Notes under the pieces: model-generated
The model's database searches: none
Seen by the model: only the letters and a program-made list of their open reading frames with translations
Told to the model about the DNA's origin: nothing
Shown here: one piece after another, positions 35,177 to 44,037 of the stretch
Numbering within the stretch: position 1 is the stretch's first letter
Layout of the letters: the number at the start of each line of letters is the position of its first letter
Source: Bacillus canaveralius
GTDB taxonomy: Bacteria; Bacillota; Bacilli; Bacillales; Cytobacillaceae
Length of the DNA: 64,000 nt
Direction of reading: 5' to 3'
NCBI RefSeq assembly: GCF_002860125.1
Contig: NZ_PGVA01000026.1
Location: 93,666 to 157,665, forward strand
Position numbers and translations under genes: made by a program

Positions 35177-35361
35177 TAATGTAATATTTGTGTTATACAC
35201 TGTTTAAAACAAAGATAACTTGAAAATATTTAAAAGTCAACTAATTTTTCTGAAAATTATCTATATTTAATAAATGCGACCGCTCTTTTTCTTTTTGTTT
35301 AATAGAGGTGTTTTTCAGGAATTAAAGAAAGAAAGATTTCAGTTCAGGGAGGGGAATTCTT

Positions 35362-36426
35362 ATGTGGATCCGTCAGCCATTTTTTAAATATGGGGCTGCC
35401 GTCTTACTTGCTTTATTGATTATCTTTATGTTTGGAAAAATTGATTATTTTATCTGGCCCTTTCAAAAGACGATTGCCACAATATTTTTCCCAATCCTTA
35501 TTTCCGGGCTGTTGTATTATATTTTGCGGCCGGTTGTCAGATCGCTTTCAAAGCATATCCATAAAACGGTTAGTATCGCTCTCGTTTATTTATGTATCAT
35601 TGGCATCGGCTATGCGTTTGTTTATTTTGCCGGAGCAATTATTGGAGAACAAGTTCAGCAATTTTCTGAGCAGTTTCCGGAAAAGCTAAAGGATTTCTCT
35701 GAGGAATCGAAAGAAATAGTGGAAGAAAATAACTTTGGGATGTTTTCTGCAGATGATATCGAACAACGGGCCTTAAAATATTTAAGCTCCATGACTCGAA
35801 ATATTGCGACGCTGATTTCAACGATCACAAGCGTCGCTACCGTACTCGTGATTGTTCCATTCATTGTTTTTTATTTTTTAAAGGACGACGACAAGCTGAT
35901 ACCTTTTCTGCTCAGGTTCATACCTGACGATGTTAAGCATGAAGGAGAGCGGATTTTAAAAGACGTCGATAAAACGTTGTTTACTTATATCACAGGCCAA
36001 TTTTTGATCGCTTTTACGGACGGCGTTTTGATGTATATCGGTTACTTAATCATTGGTCTCGATTATGCGTTAATCCTCGCCCTGTTCGCAATGTTTTTAA
36101 CGGTCGTTCCATTTCTCGGGCCTTTAATCGGGGTGATCCCCGCTTTGTGTGTCGGGCTTCTCAATGATCCATTCATGGCGCTGAAAATTATCATTGTGTT
36201 AATCATCGTACAGCAGCTTGAAGGGAATCTCGTCACGCCGCAAGTGATGGGCAATCGATTGAATCTTCATCCGTTGACGGTCATCACCCTGCTTCTGGTT
36301 GCCGGTTCCATCTATGGCTTTATTGGAATTTTGATCGCCATTCCACTTTACTCGGTTGTAAAAGTGATTGTGAAAGACTTTTGGAGGTTCTATAACTTAA
36401 GGCAACGAAATATAACAAATGCGTAA
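35362..36426 (+). CDS. AI-2E family membrane exporter (YueF/YtvI-like)
   Basis: 354 residues, about eight membrane segments. The first two lie near residues 10-55, and the rest lie after residue 150. An acidic extracytoplasmic region (QFSEQFPEKLKDFSEESKEIVEENN, residues about 95-125) is typical of the family. The C-terminal segment VTPQVMGNRLNLHPLTVITLLLVAGSIYG, quoted by its ends, is the family signature. Members export small molecules or act in Na+/H+ exchange; the substrate is unknown. GGGAGGGG precedes the ATG. It is divergent from paaK. A paralog lies at 37983-39095. Confidence 0.85.
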   Translation: MWIRQPFFKYGAAVLLALLIIFMFGKIDYFIWPFQKTIATIFFPILISGLLYYILRPVVRSLSKHIHKTVSIALVYLCIIGIGYAFVYFAGAIIGEQVQQFSEQFPEKLKDFSEESKEIVEENNFGMFSADDIEQRALKYLSSMTRNIATLISTITSVATVLVIVPFIVFYFLKDDDKLIPFLLRFIPDDVKHEGERILKDVDKTLFTYITGQFLIAFTDGVLMYIGYLIIGLDYALILALFAMFLTVVPFLGPLIGVIPALCVGLLNDPFMALKIIIVLIIVQQLEGNLVTPQVMGNRLNLHPLTVITLLLVAGSIYGFIGILIAIPLYSVVKVIVKDFWRFYNLRQRNITNA

Positions 36427-36545
36427 GCTCCTTGTCCACCCGACAAGCGCTGGCCGACTAAAAAGCGCCACACGTCAATCGCCGAATGCCGGCACTAGTA
36501 CGTCCTGTACGTCGCAGGGCCGGACGGTGAAGCCGTTCTCTGACT
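36421..36545. repeat. GC-rich, structured intergenic element, candidate dispersed repeat
   Basis: This stretch is much richer in G and C than its AT-rich surroundings and begins at the AI-2E stop codon. It contains a direct repeat TACGTC-CTG-TACGTC and GCCGGC/GGCCGG pairings. No reading frame is convincing. It resembles BCR-type interspersed elements of Bacillaceae, from memory. No second copy is in this window. Confidence 0.4.
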
Positions 36546-36674
36546 TCATGCATATAAAAATCAAATGATTTTTTTAGTGCGATTTTACACAAAAAATTAT
36601 TTTTTCAATATCATTTTGTGGGAGTTTTTCGTAAGTCATATTCCAGTTTCGGCTTGAAAGATGCAGGAAAATAC

Positions 36675-36712
36675 GAAAAAAGCCATTGTACGACACAGTT
36701 CCGACAATGGCT
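36675..36712 (-). terminator. Rho-independent terminator after the CBO0543 gene
   Basis: AGCCATTGT at 36681-36689 pairs exactly with ACAATGGCT at 36704-36712. On the minus strand six T follow. Confidence 0.9.
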
Positions 36713-36722
36713 CATCATTCAT

Positions 36723-37271
36723 TTATTTTGCTTTCTTTATGATCAGCCGTGTCAACCACCTGATTGACAATCCGAGAACGCTGAAGACGATCAACGAGGT
36801 AAAATGGCTCCAACCGATATTTAGTTTTAACAAATCATAATGCATAAAGATAGGCTCAATAATAAAGGAAAACACAAATGCCAAGCCGAGATTAGCGAAA
36901 AAAAACGGCCAGTTATTTGGAAAAAATTGATATATAATCATATAAGCGACTGGAATTACGCCGATGTCAGCTGATATTAGTGTGTGTTTAATTGGAACCA
37001 GTCCTTTAGGATACTCCCAGAATCCGAACGTTGACCCAAGCTCATCAAGCAAAGATGCGATGCTCGACCATAACAAACCATGAAGCAAAATTTCGAGCAG
37101 CCGTCCCCTGTCGACTATTTTCCACCAGACAATCCATGGGATAAAAGTAGCGGCGAGCAAGAACCACCAGTGAGGCTCAAATAAGCTATAATCAGCGAAA
37201 TAGACTTTGCCCATTGCATCGATCACATCCTGGTATTCCTGGATTTTTTTATATTCCACATTATGTGCCAT
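36723..37271 (-). CDS. CBO0543-family integral membrane protein
   Basis: 182 residues with about five membrane segments. An N-terminal cytoplasmic helix (EYKKIQEYQDVIDAMGK) is followed by WWFLLAATFIPWIVWW and further hydrophobic stretches near 75, 105, 125 and 155. ELGSTFGFWEYPKGLVP and the long hydrophobic C-terminal helices resemble the CBO0543 family, whose function is unknown. It ends in a strong terminator. A second member of the same family lies 50 bp upstream, so the two probably form an operon. Confidence 0.75.
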   Translation of the reverse strand: MAHNVEYKKIQEYQDVIDAMGKVYFADYSLFEPHWWFLLAATFIPWIVWWKIVDRGRLLEILLHGLLWSSIASLLDELGSTFGFWEYPKGLVPIKHTLISADIGVIPVAYMIIYQFFPNNWPFFFANLGLAFVFSFIIEPIFMHYDLLKLNIGWSHFTSLIVFSVLGLSIRWLTRLIIKKAK

Positions 37272-37321
37272 TTACACCACCTGTTAGTCCTTTGCTTGAA
37301 ATGATCGGGAAAGCTTACCGT

Positions 37322-37840
37322 TTATCTTAGTTCGATTGGTGTACCAGCAGGAACGTCAAAAAAGAAAATCAAAAAGACCGTAAACGGGATACTTAATGCA
37401 ATTGCTAAAAGCGGTTTGCGAAAATGAATATAAATGATCGTATACATGACCGTATAAAACATCAACGAATAATATACATTCCAACCGTGAAAATAATGGA
37501 TCATGTCGAAATGATAATAAATCGATTCGACAATAGAACTACATATAACCCATTTAAAAATATAAAAAACCTTTTTTTTTGACTCTTTTCCGATGATATG
37601 TGATAGATATAAAATCGTAGCTCCCGGCAGGACAAGAAAAGAATAGGCAAGATCGGTAATGATATAGCTGAATTGGGGTATCGGTTCATACTTCCATAAC
37701 CAGTAGTTAGCCGCAAGTAGATTGTAAAGAATGCTGGCCAAGGCTACAAAAAGCATAGTTGGATAGTAAGAGTACCAGTTTTTCCAATCACCCCAAATAA
37801 AAGCAGCTGTTATTACAAAAACAATCAAAAAGAGATGCAT
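37322..37840 (-). CDS. CBO0543-family integral membrane protein, second copy
   Basis: 172 residues, five or six membrane segments. LYNLLAANYWLWKYEPIP and FDMIHYFHGWNVYYSLMFY resemble the CBO0543 family, though the sequence is rather different from the neighbour at 36723. It has a basic loop GKESKKKVFYIFKW. No clear functional motif is visible. It lies between two AI-2E exporters. Confidence 0.7.
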   Translation of the reverse strand: MHLFLIVFVITAAFIWGDWKNWYSYYPTMLFVALASILYNLLAANYWLWKYEPIPQFSYIITDLAYSFLVLPGATILYLSHIIGKESKKKVFYIFKWVICSSIVESIYYHFDMIHYFHGWNVYYSLMFYTVMYTIIYIHFRKPLLAIALSIPFTVFLIFFFDVPAGTPIELR

Positions 37841-37934
37841 ACATTAATCACCTTTACGTGTTCGAATATGTTCAGTATTTGCTAATGAATGTAAACCTAT
37901 GAATGCAAACAGACTCGTACAGTAATGACCTCAT

Positions 37935-37975
37935 AAAAAAACCATGCCGTTTTATTTTTAACGACATGGTTTTTA
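37935..37975 (-). terminator. Terminator after the second AI-2E gene
   Basis: AAAACCATG-c-CGTT pairs with AACG-a-CATGGTTTT around a T-rich loop. Runs of A and T flank both sides, so it could work in both directions. Confidence 0.75.
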
Positions 37976-37982
37976 GCTTTTA

Positions 37983-39095
37983 TTACGTAATGTTCTCGTT
38001 CTCCAAGTACATTTTTCGCGCTCTCAAAAAACGGATCGTATTTAAAACAATCGTTTTTGTAACCGCATAGAACGGAATGGCTAAAATCATTCCCAATACG
38101 CCTGCAAGATTACCCGCTACAAGCAGTAAAATAATAATTGTCGCCGGATGGGTATCAAGCCGTTTGCCGAGAATGAGCGGGGATAAGACGTTCCCTTCAA
38201 TTTGCTGCGCGATTGCGATTACGACTACAACAAGAATCGCTTTCGTAGGAGAATCAAACAAAGCAATCACAACAGCAGGTGCGCCGCCCAAAATAGGTCC
38301 AACATACGGAATGATGTTTGTAACGGCAACAATCAACGCAAATACAAGCGCATAAGGTAAATCAATGATCAAATAGCCGATAAAGGCAATCGTACCAACA
38401 AATAAGGCGACTGTCACCTGCCCCTGAATATAAGCAGCAAGTGTTTCATTTGTGTCTTTTAAAGTATTTAACGCTTCCTGCCGATAGCTTGCGGGCAAAA
38501 ATTTTACAAGCGCCTGGGGAAAGTTCTTGCCGTCTTTGAACATATAAAACAATAGGAACGGAACAGTAACAATCGTGATCGTGATATTCGCAAGCACACC
38601 GAACACATTTGAGATCCCGTTTGTCAGTTTATCCGGCAAAGTATTGGCAAAATTGATAATCGCGTTTTCGATATTTTCAATAGGCACGTAATCCTGTGTC
38701 ATAAACCATTGAAATTGCTTTGAATCAGCTAAATTATCAATCACGTTTCTCGTTTGCGCAACGTACATTGGCAAATCATTGAATAACGCGGTAACCTGCC
38801 TGGATATGACAGGCGCAACAAGGACGACCACAAGCGCTATTAAACCAATAAATAGAACGTACAGTATCGCGATCGCCAGCGTTCTTGGGATTTTAGCCTT
38901 CTGCAGCAAAACGAGAGCGGGATTTAATAGAAAATACAAAAAACCTGTAATGATAATTGGAAAAAACAAAGTCGAAGCAAAAACGACAATTGGTTCAAAT
39001 AAAAAGGAAATTTTCGTTGAAACATAAACAATAATTAAAAGAAGCAAAATTTCTAATGTCCAAAAATGGAGTTTTGACTTAAACAACGAGTTCAT
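37983..39095 (-). CDS. AI-2E family membrane exporter, second copy
   Basis: About 370 residues with the family layout: two N-terminal membrane segments, an extracytoplasmic helical domain (ALFNDLPMYVAQTRNVIDNLADS near 100), and a C-terminal set of helices with NVLSPLILGKRLDTHPATIII. The start is uncertain: the ATG at 39095 (MNSLFKSK) has GAAAGG directly against it, and a TTG three codons later has better spacing. It is a distant paralog of the protein at 35362-36426. Substrate unknown. Confidence 0.8.
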   Translation of the reverse strand: MNSLFKSKLHFWTLEILLLLIIVYVSTKISFLFEPIVVFASTLFFPIIITGFLYFLLNPALVLLQKAKIPRTLAIAILYVLFIGLIALVVVLVAPVISRQVTALFNDLPMYVAQTRNVIDNLADSKQFQWFMTQDYVPIENIENAIINFANTLPDKLTNGISNVFGVLANITITIVTVPFLLFYMFKDGKNFPQALVKFLPASYRQEALNTLKDTNETLAAYIQGQVTVALFVGTIAFIGYLIIDLPYALVFALIVAVTNIIPYVGPILGGAPAVVIALFDSPTKAILVVVVIAIAQQIEGNVLSPLILGKRLDTHPATIIILLLVAGNLAGVLGMILAIPFYAVTKTIVLNTIRFLRARKMYLENENIT

Positions 39096-39161
39096 CCTTT
39101 CAATATGGCAGGCTGCATCCTTGCACACAAAAATTATTTAACATCCAAACTGTTCCGCGAA

Positions 39162-39395
39162 TTACACATTTCTTAAAATTAACTCTAGTCTGCGATTTCG
39201 CTCTTGCTTGTCTTGTTCATCTGCAAGATCGTATTTTTTCAGTAAATGGAACACATTATTCAGGATGTCCTGCGTATGCTCTTCAGCTAAAAATTTTGAA
39301 AATAACTCCGTGATTTCTTTCGGCAAATATTCAGACTGTGACGCAAATTTATTTTTGACATCGTCATGAGAATGATCGACATTGCACTCACTCAT
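39162..39395 (-). CDS. Small acidic protein, unknown
   Basis: 77 residues, with no membrane segment. The C-terminal two-thirds looks helical (LPKEITELFSKFLAEEHTQDILNNVFHLLKKYD) and rich in charged residues. It has a strong ribosome site (AGAGGAGG about 8 nt before the ATG), so translation is likely. It lies upstream of the AI-2E gene in the same direction. I do not recognise a family. Confidence 0.6.
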   Translation of the reverse strand: MSECNVDHSHDDVKNKFASQSEYLPKEITELFSKFLAEEHTQDILNNVFHLLKKYDLADEQDKQERNRRLELILRNV

Positions 39396-40237
39396 GTTAT
39401 AACCTCCTCTATCCTTTCTCTCATATTCCCTTATTAGTGGCTCTTATTCACAAATGCCCTCTGTTTCTGGTCAGTATGTATGTTCTTCGGCGTTCGGCTA
39501 CATTTTATCATGATGGAATGCTTTTATCCACGGCTGGATGTTTTGTATCTGCGAGCAAAATCCCCTCGATAACAAGCTTCAATAAAACATCCTCTGCGAA
39601 AAAATGTATCAAAAAAGATAGAATTGCACAAGGAAAATACTGGTTACACAACGAGATCTTCGAAAATAAGCAATCTCCCTTTAATGATTTTTATTATATT
39701 AAAGCCAATTATTTCCAATAAAACTAAATGAAAGCGGGTATATATGTAAAGTAATTATCTGGTCCGTACTCCTCGGGAGCAGCGGAACAAGCGGTATGTA
39801 ACATCACCTGTCGCGCGACAATGTGAAGAGCTCTTAAAAGAGTTCTCCTATTGCAAAGATACATTGATCTCTCCAATTCAACTTCGAATCATATCTATCA
39901 GGAGATTGGTTTTCAGCCGATTATGGACTCGACAAGTGGTTAAGTTTTCGTGAGTTTGAACGGAGTGATGGTGCTGGGACAGAAAGGATTTTTTGTTTTG
40001 TCCGACGAAAAAATAAAATATACGAAAACCCTTACAAAATAGGCTGTTAAAATGGGACATTAGATAAGTTTGTTTCATATATTAATGTACAGTGAAGCGT
40101 GGAAATCCTATATTTCGCAAACCCTTTTAGCAATCGAGCCTATCAATATTTTTCCTGAGCCCAGCTTCACCGTTGGCAAGCTGGAGTCGCTATTGAAATT
40201 AGCTGGCCGACCATCATGATTAAAAAGGGGTGAGACA
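39396..40237. other. 842-bp gap without a supported gene
   Basis: Possible readings at 39437-39721 (plus) and 39878-40078 (minus) lack ribosome sites and look non-coding. The stretch 39740-39900 has higher GC and some coding-like segments broken by stops, which may be a decayed gene. I recognise nothing. Confidence 0.4.
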
Positions 40238-40429
40238 ATGAACAATACAGTATTATTATTTTTAGCTGGTATTCTGGCTGGATTTGCACTATTAAAAGTT
40301 CCGGCAGTATCTTTTCTTACCGGATTAATATCTTTATTCCAAATTATCGGAGCACTTGCCATCATCGTGTTCTCTCTTGCGTTAATATATCTGGGCTTAA
40401 GAACCCTGCTGAGCCGAAATTGGGGTTAA
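40238..40429 (+). CDS. Small two-helix membrane protein
   Basis: 63 residues with two hydrophobic helices (VLLFLAGILAGFALL near residues 5-19 and LFQIIGALAIIVFSLALIYLG near 33-54), ending RTLLSRNWG. AAAGGGGTGAGACA before the ATG is a good ribosome site, and a strong terminator follows, so it looks like a real monocistronic gene. No family is recognised. A longer minus-strand reading covers it but has no ribosome site. Confidence 0.7.
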   Translation: MNNTVLLFLAGILAGFALLKVPAVSFLTGLISLFQIIGALAIIVFSLALIYLGLRTLLSRNWG

Positions 40430-40463
40430 TATAGGGCCTAATTAATTTGTTATTCATAGTTCG

Positions 40464-40488
40464 AAAGGACCAATCTTTTTGGTCCTTT
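40464..40488 (+). terminator. Rho-independent terminator after the small membrane protein gene
   Basis: AAAGGACCAA-TCTTT-TTGGTCCTTT, an exact 10-bp stem, followed by TGT. It is flanked by A and T and could work in both directions. Confidence 0.85.
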
Positions 40489-40891
40489 TGTATGTGTCAG
40501 TTTATTAACGTCTTATTGTTAGTTACACTGATAATGTTTGCATACAAAGGCATGCGATGATCTTGATAAGCGAAACAAAGTACAAATACCTGGTTTTTAA
40601 GATTTTTATCCCATGCCTTACACCGAGAAATCATGGTCACTTTCTTCTTCATTACCAAATTATTTTCCTCTCCCCCTCTTTTTGAATTGAAGCCCTTATT
40701 AAATTTATGTCTGTATGAATAGTTTAGCATCATAGGCTACATAAACTATGGTATATATCGGCAATATGATATTAAACTATCCTGCCCCACCAGCAAAAAA
40801 AGCTGCCGTAGCAACTCAATAGTAAAAATCAATGAACTGTGAATAAATATAATTTTTCAACTCTATTTAAAGCCGCATAGTGGTATTGTTA
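40489..40891. other. Gap without a supported gene
   Basis: A 78-codon minus-strand reading at 40497-40733 has a weak context and no family features. I see no other structure here and no clear terminator for the gene at 40892. Confidence 0.4.
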
Positions 40892-41742
40892 TTAACACGA
40901 CGTATCCATCACTAACGAATCACACATCTGATCCGAGTCAGAGATACATGCTTGTTCATATGGTGGCATAAGTTCAGCATTTTTGAACTCACGATACGGG
41001 ACATCAACTGGTCCTCGAGCACTACTGTCTTTTTGCAATTCATTTACAACAATGCTGCCTATTTGTCTGCCAAGACGTAATCCTTGTTCGTTATCAATAG
41101 GGAAGTGAATCCCACCGTAAAGTCTGGACAGTGCGTCTTCTTCAGCTAATTCATGAATACGTTTGCTCTCTGCTGGAAAGAAATAGCTTAAAATAACCTC
41201 AGCCGCACCTGCGACCGCACCGTGACCCGATGTGTATGACGGATGTCTTGGTGTACATATTACAGTAGCAAGATCTTCATCAAATTGGTTTGGCCTGGCT
41301 ACAAGCCATTTGTATTTCACATACCATGTAGCAACTAAAGCATCATTTAATCCAGCATAAAAAGCGGCAAGAATCCTGGCTGCTCTGGGTGCTTCAACAC
41401 CATACGTGTCGATTAATTGTTCCACAATTGGGATCCACTGCTTTGAAGGAGGTCCACCCCCCCAATACTTTGCGATAATAATTTGCCTCTCTGTTAAATT
41501 ATCTAAAACATGGTGAACCATTCCAAGTTGTTTACACCAGTCGATTGTATTTGGGTTTCGAACCGCAAGCTTTATTGGACATCCATCTAATGTCTCAAAC
41601 CCTTTATTCGGATTGCGGCGAATATAGTACGTTCGCCACTGACCCGAAACTGTTCAACCGGATTGGTTGGCGGCCGGTTTTCACCTGCATAAGGAAGCTC
41701 TGTCCACAACGGATAGCTCCTTTTCACTTTCTTCAATGTCAT
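40892..41742 (-). pseudogene. Vanadium-dependent haloperoxidase / PAP2-family gene, frameshifted
   Basis: The C-terminal part (to 41600) is intact: KYKWLVARPN gives Lys and Arg-Pro, PSYTSGHG gives the Ser/His loop, and SRLYGGIHFPID the Arg/His/Asp loop, all three vanadate or phosphate-binding motifs. The N-terminus MTLKKVKRSYPLWTELPYAGENRPP starts in another frame at 41742, quoted by ends. The frames meet at about 41626-41640, where ERT must continue as TYYIRRNPNKGFETLDG. One base gained or lost there breaks the gene. Downstream from the break the frame stays open upstream of the internal ATG at 41521, so a truncated protein is unlikely to have a proper start. It may be a true pseudogene or a sequence error. 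Confidence 0.75.
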
Positions 41743-41830
41743 CACCACACTTTCTGTTTCTATATAAATATGCTTTGTCCACTTTGTTGTATACACAGAA
41801 ACCTAAATGCTCGTACACCAAACGGGGAAA

Positions 41831-42159
41831 TTAATGGTTCTCTTCTTCAAAAACTAGTTCATAAAATGGAAATCCTTCATCTTCTTCCGGGATCGATTTA
41901 AACCCTAATCTATTATAGAAACCCGATGATGCAGGATTCGCATTCCACTGTAACCAGGAAGCTCCGTTTACCTCAGACCATCGCCTTATACTTTCAAAAA
42001 GTGATGCTGCAATACCCTTATTTCTTGCTCATCTAATACGAATAAATCATGGAATCGATGTAACTTTCTTCCCGTTCTTAAATGGGGTCCATAATCTTGA
42101 ACCCAACCGCACCCTACTGCTTTATGATTGACAAAGGTTGCCTTTTCCACGTTGATGAT
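41831..42159 (-). pseudogene. GNAT acetyltransferase remnant
   Basis: Frame A (from 42159) reads NHKAVGCGWVQDYGPHLRTG and HRFHDLFVLDE. At about 42017-42033 it must shift to frame B, which reads ARNKGIAASLFESIRRW, NPASSGFYNRLGFKSI and ends FYELVFEEENH at 41831. ARNKGIAASLFE is the acetyl-CoA pyrophosphate loop (R/Q-x-x-G-x-G/A), and ASSGFYNRLGF is the typical GNAT C-terminal strand. The N-terminus is missing behind a stop. It appears truncated and frameshifted. Confidence 0.75.
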
Positions 42160-42171
42160 TTGTTAAACAAT

Positions 42172-42210
42172 AAAAAAGGGAGCCTTCACTGCTATATCAG
42201 TAAAGCTCCC
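42172..42210 (-). terminator. Rho-independent terminator after the VOC gene
   Basis: GGGAGC at 42178 pairs with GCTCCC at 42205, with an inner ACTG/CAGT stem. On the minus strand the stem is followed by six T. Confidence 0.85.
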
Positions 42211-42237
42211 ATCATTATTATCGAGGATGATTAGATT

Positions 42238-42648
42238 CTAATTGACTCCACTTTCCTCCATATACATTAGCTCCCATAGATGTCCATCTATATCCTGAAA
42301 ACTCCATCCGTACATAAAGCCATGATCAACTGGGTCATTAGAAGTCTTTCCGCCAGCTGCTAGCGCCTTATTCACAATCTCATCAACTTGCTCCCTGCTT
42401 TCAGCAGATAACGCTACAATCACTTCTGTAGTCTGAGTAGCATCAGAAATATCTTTTTTGGTAAAACTCTTAAAATAATTTTCAACCAGTAGCATGACAA
42501 ATATATTTTCGCTGATCACCATACATGTGGCATTTTCATCGGTAAATTGGGCGTTAAATTCAAATCCTATTTGTGAAAAAAAATCGATGGAGTTATGCAA
42601 ATCTTTTACCGGCAAATTGACAAAAATTTTATCTGCTTGAACTGCCAT
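42238..42648 (-). CDS. VOC-family (glyoxalase/bleomycin-resistance fold) protein
   Basis: 136 residues. The paired beta-alpha-beta-beta-beta modules are visible: KIFVNLPVKDLHNSIDFFSQIGFEF at the start and FMYGWSFQDIDGHLWELMYME at the end. The DIDGHLWE motif provides the usual Glu metal ligand. These proteins are extradiol-dioxygenase-fold enzymes or antibiotic-binding proteins; the substrate cannot be read from the sequence. It is monocistronic with its own terminator. Confidence 0.85.
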   Translation of the reverse strand: MAVQADKIFVNLPVKDLHNSIDFFSQIGFEFNAQFTDENATCMVISENIFVMLLVENYFKSFTKKDISDATQTTEVIVALSAESREQVDEIVNKALAAGGKTSNDPVDHGFMYGWSFQDIDGHLWELMYMEESGVN

Positions 42649-42823
42649 ACTATCACCGTTCCCTTTCTTTTTATGTCCTGCTATATATTTTCTGTATTGT
42701 TTGCCATATTCCTTCCTAAAAAGGAAATTGTTCTAATAGATTCTTTAGCTAAGCCGCTGTTGCAAATGTAGCAACCCGATAAATCCCGAGCTTTTTAATT
42801 GAAATCTCCCAATTCTCCAAAGC

Positions 42824-43330
42824 TTAAAGACATTTATAATATAAAACAGTTGTATGTAGCTCCCCATTTGCTGACTTGGCGTAATAAGGGATCCGTCCAG
42901 CTTCCTGAAAACCTAATGATTTATAAAGGTGATTTGAAGGGGTACCCTCTCTTGTATCAAGAACTAACAGCGACCTGCTTTCTTGAATCGCTCTTTTTTG
43001 AACGGTATCCATTAATAAACGACCAATGCCATTATGTCTATAATCGGGATGTGTCATTAATTTTGCTACTTCCGCTCTATGCGTTCCATTCTGTTTAGTG
43101 GACAGAATGAGTTGAACGCTCCCGACAATCTGATTGTTAATCTTCGCTGCTAACAAAATAACTTCTGGTGATAAGACAGCTTCCCAATATTTAGTTGCCT
43201 CTGAAAGCGTCATAGGTGGCAGAAAGCCTATTGACGCTCCCTCTTCCACCACTTTTACCAAAAGCTCAGAAAGCTGATTAATATGTTCATCAATCGTAGT
43301 TAACTCTGCGATATTAATATCATTTAACAA
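42824..43330 (-). CDS. GNAT-family N-acetyltransferase
   Basis: About 168 residues. AEVAKLMTHPDYRHNGIGRLLMDTVQKRA contains the R-x-x-G-I-G-R acetyl-CoA loop, and NHLYKSLGFQEAGRIPYYA is the C-terminal strand. The start is the TTG at 43330 after GAGGTGA; the longer reading from 43381 has no ribosome site. It is intact, unlike the two GNAT remnants on either side. The acceptor is unknown, possibly an aminoglycoside, polyamine or peptide amine. Confidence 0.85.
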   Translation of the reverse strand: MLNDINIAELTTIDEHINQLSELLVKVVEEGASIGFLPPMTLSEATKYWEAVLSPEVILLAAKINNQIVGSVQLILSTKQNGTHRAEVAKLMTHPDYRHNGIGRLLMDTVQKRAIQESRSLLVLDTREGTPSNHLYKSLGFQEAGRIPYYAKSANGELHTTVLYYKCL

Positions 43331-43396
43331 TAGAATCACCTCAGGTTCCTTCAAGTTCACTTTGTATTCGTTTGTAAACAATTGTGGATGTAGTTA

Positions 43397-43612
43397 TTAT
43401 AAATCTGATGATAAACGTATCATATTCCGACACTGGATTCCGTTCTCAAAAATTGCTTCTATAGTAATGTCTCTTAAAAAAATCCCGGTCGACTCCAGTT
43501 ATCCTAAAACCACATTTTGATAAAGAGCAAGTTGCATTATACTTGAATTCCCAGTACCAATTTCAATTGTTTTATATCCTTGTGACCTGGCCCGATTAGC
43601 ATCCACACTACG
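43397..43612 (-). pseudogene. GNAT acetyltransferase C-terminal remnant
   Basis: Three joined frames read VDANRARSQGYKTIEIGTGNSSIMQLALYQ, then CGFRITGVDRDFFKRHY, then IEAIFENGIQCRNMIRLS, quoted in parts. This is the last 70 residues of a GNAT protein with two frameshifts (near 43520 and 43460). No start is left. It is a second decayed GNAT within 2 kb, with an intact one between. Confidence 0.75.
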
Positions 43613-43826
43613 CAAAATCACTTAACCGCAGTGTGACTCCAGGAACCACATTGAGTAATTACATGCCGCTTGTTAGTAAAAGTCTTTTTCAGTCTTGGAC
43701 CTATTTTTCTAACTTTATTATTGCTTTGGGAAAAAGGAAAAATTTAGAGTAATCTGTTTCATTTCCTTCCTATTTATGATAAAGTTATTTTTATAATATT
43801 TATGCTATTCAAAGGAGGAATGTAAT

Positions 43827-43904
43827 ATGAGCGTATATACAATATCTGAAAGCATTGTTAATTTCATATCACAGCCCTTCGGTAACAAGGAAGTATTAAT
43901 TTAA
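43827..43904 (+). CDS. 25-codon leader peptide upstream of rsgA
   Basis: The peptide starts MSVYTISESIVNFISQPFG and ends NKEVLI. Its ribosome site AAAGGAGG with 8-nt spacing is the best in this region. The codons for SQP overlap the 5' arm of a 9-bp stem (TCACAGCCC, 43869-43877), whose partner lies at 43946-43954 past the stop. It lies about 110 bp ahead of an intrinsic terminator and 170 bp ahead of rsgA. The arrangement is that of regulatory leader peptides where ribosome stalling changes the downstream fold. I do not recognise the peptide from a known leader. Confidence 0.6.
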   Translation: MSVYTISESIVNFISQPFGNKEVLI

Positions 43905-44037
43905 ATTAATATTTCCATTTCAATGGTTGAATGTTTATGATCCATGGGCTGTGAAAATAGCGTATGGTTTCTATTTAACGGGGAAGTTCTGACTTTAGCA
44001 GACTTCCACTGCAAAGACCGGTACGCCGGTCTTTTTT
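43869..44037 (+). promoter_or_regulatory. Candidate transcription attenuator of rsgA
   Basis: The order of structures is: TCACAGCCC with GGGCTGTGA (43869-43877 / 43946-43954), a hairpin GGAAGTtCTG/CAGACTTCC (43982-44007), and an intrinsic terminator AAAGACCGG-TACG-CCGGTCTTT with a T-tract (44013-44037). CTTTaGCAG (43993-44001) can pair with CTGCAAAG (44009-44016), which removes the base of the terminator and competes with the preceding hairpin, so it is a possible antiterminator. A stalled ribosome on the leader ORF would block the first stem. The mechanism is inferred, not shown. Confidence 0.55.
44013..44037 (+). terminator. Intrinsic terminator in the rsgA leader
   Basis: A perfect 9-bp stem with a TACG tetraloop and six T. 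It lies between the leader peptide and rsgA in the same direction, so it must be read through for rsgA expression. Confidence 0.92.

Noticed and set aside
36540..36660. Possible CRISPR-like or regularly repeated pattern
   Set aside because: Only one direct repeat of six bases is present; no array of repeats and spacers exists here or elsewhere in the window.
39437..39721. 94-codon plus-strand reading
   Set aside because: No ribosome site, unusual composition and no recognisable family; it is probably chance.
40108..40365. 85-codon minus-strand reading over the small membrane protein
   Set aside because: It is antisense to a gene with a good ribosome site and its own terminator, and has no start signal of its own.
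40497..40733. 78-codon minus-strand reading
   Set aside because: No ribosome site at the start and no protein-like pattern.
42799..43098. 99-codon plus-strand reading
   Set aside because: It is the antisense shadow of the intact GNAT gene.
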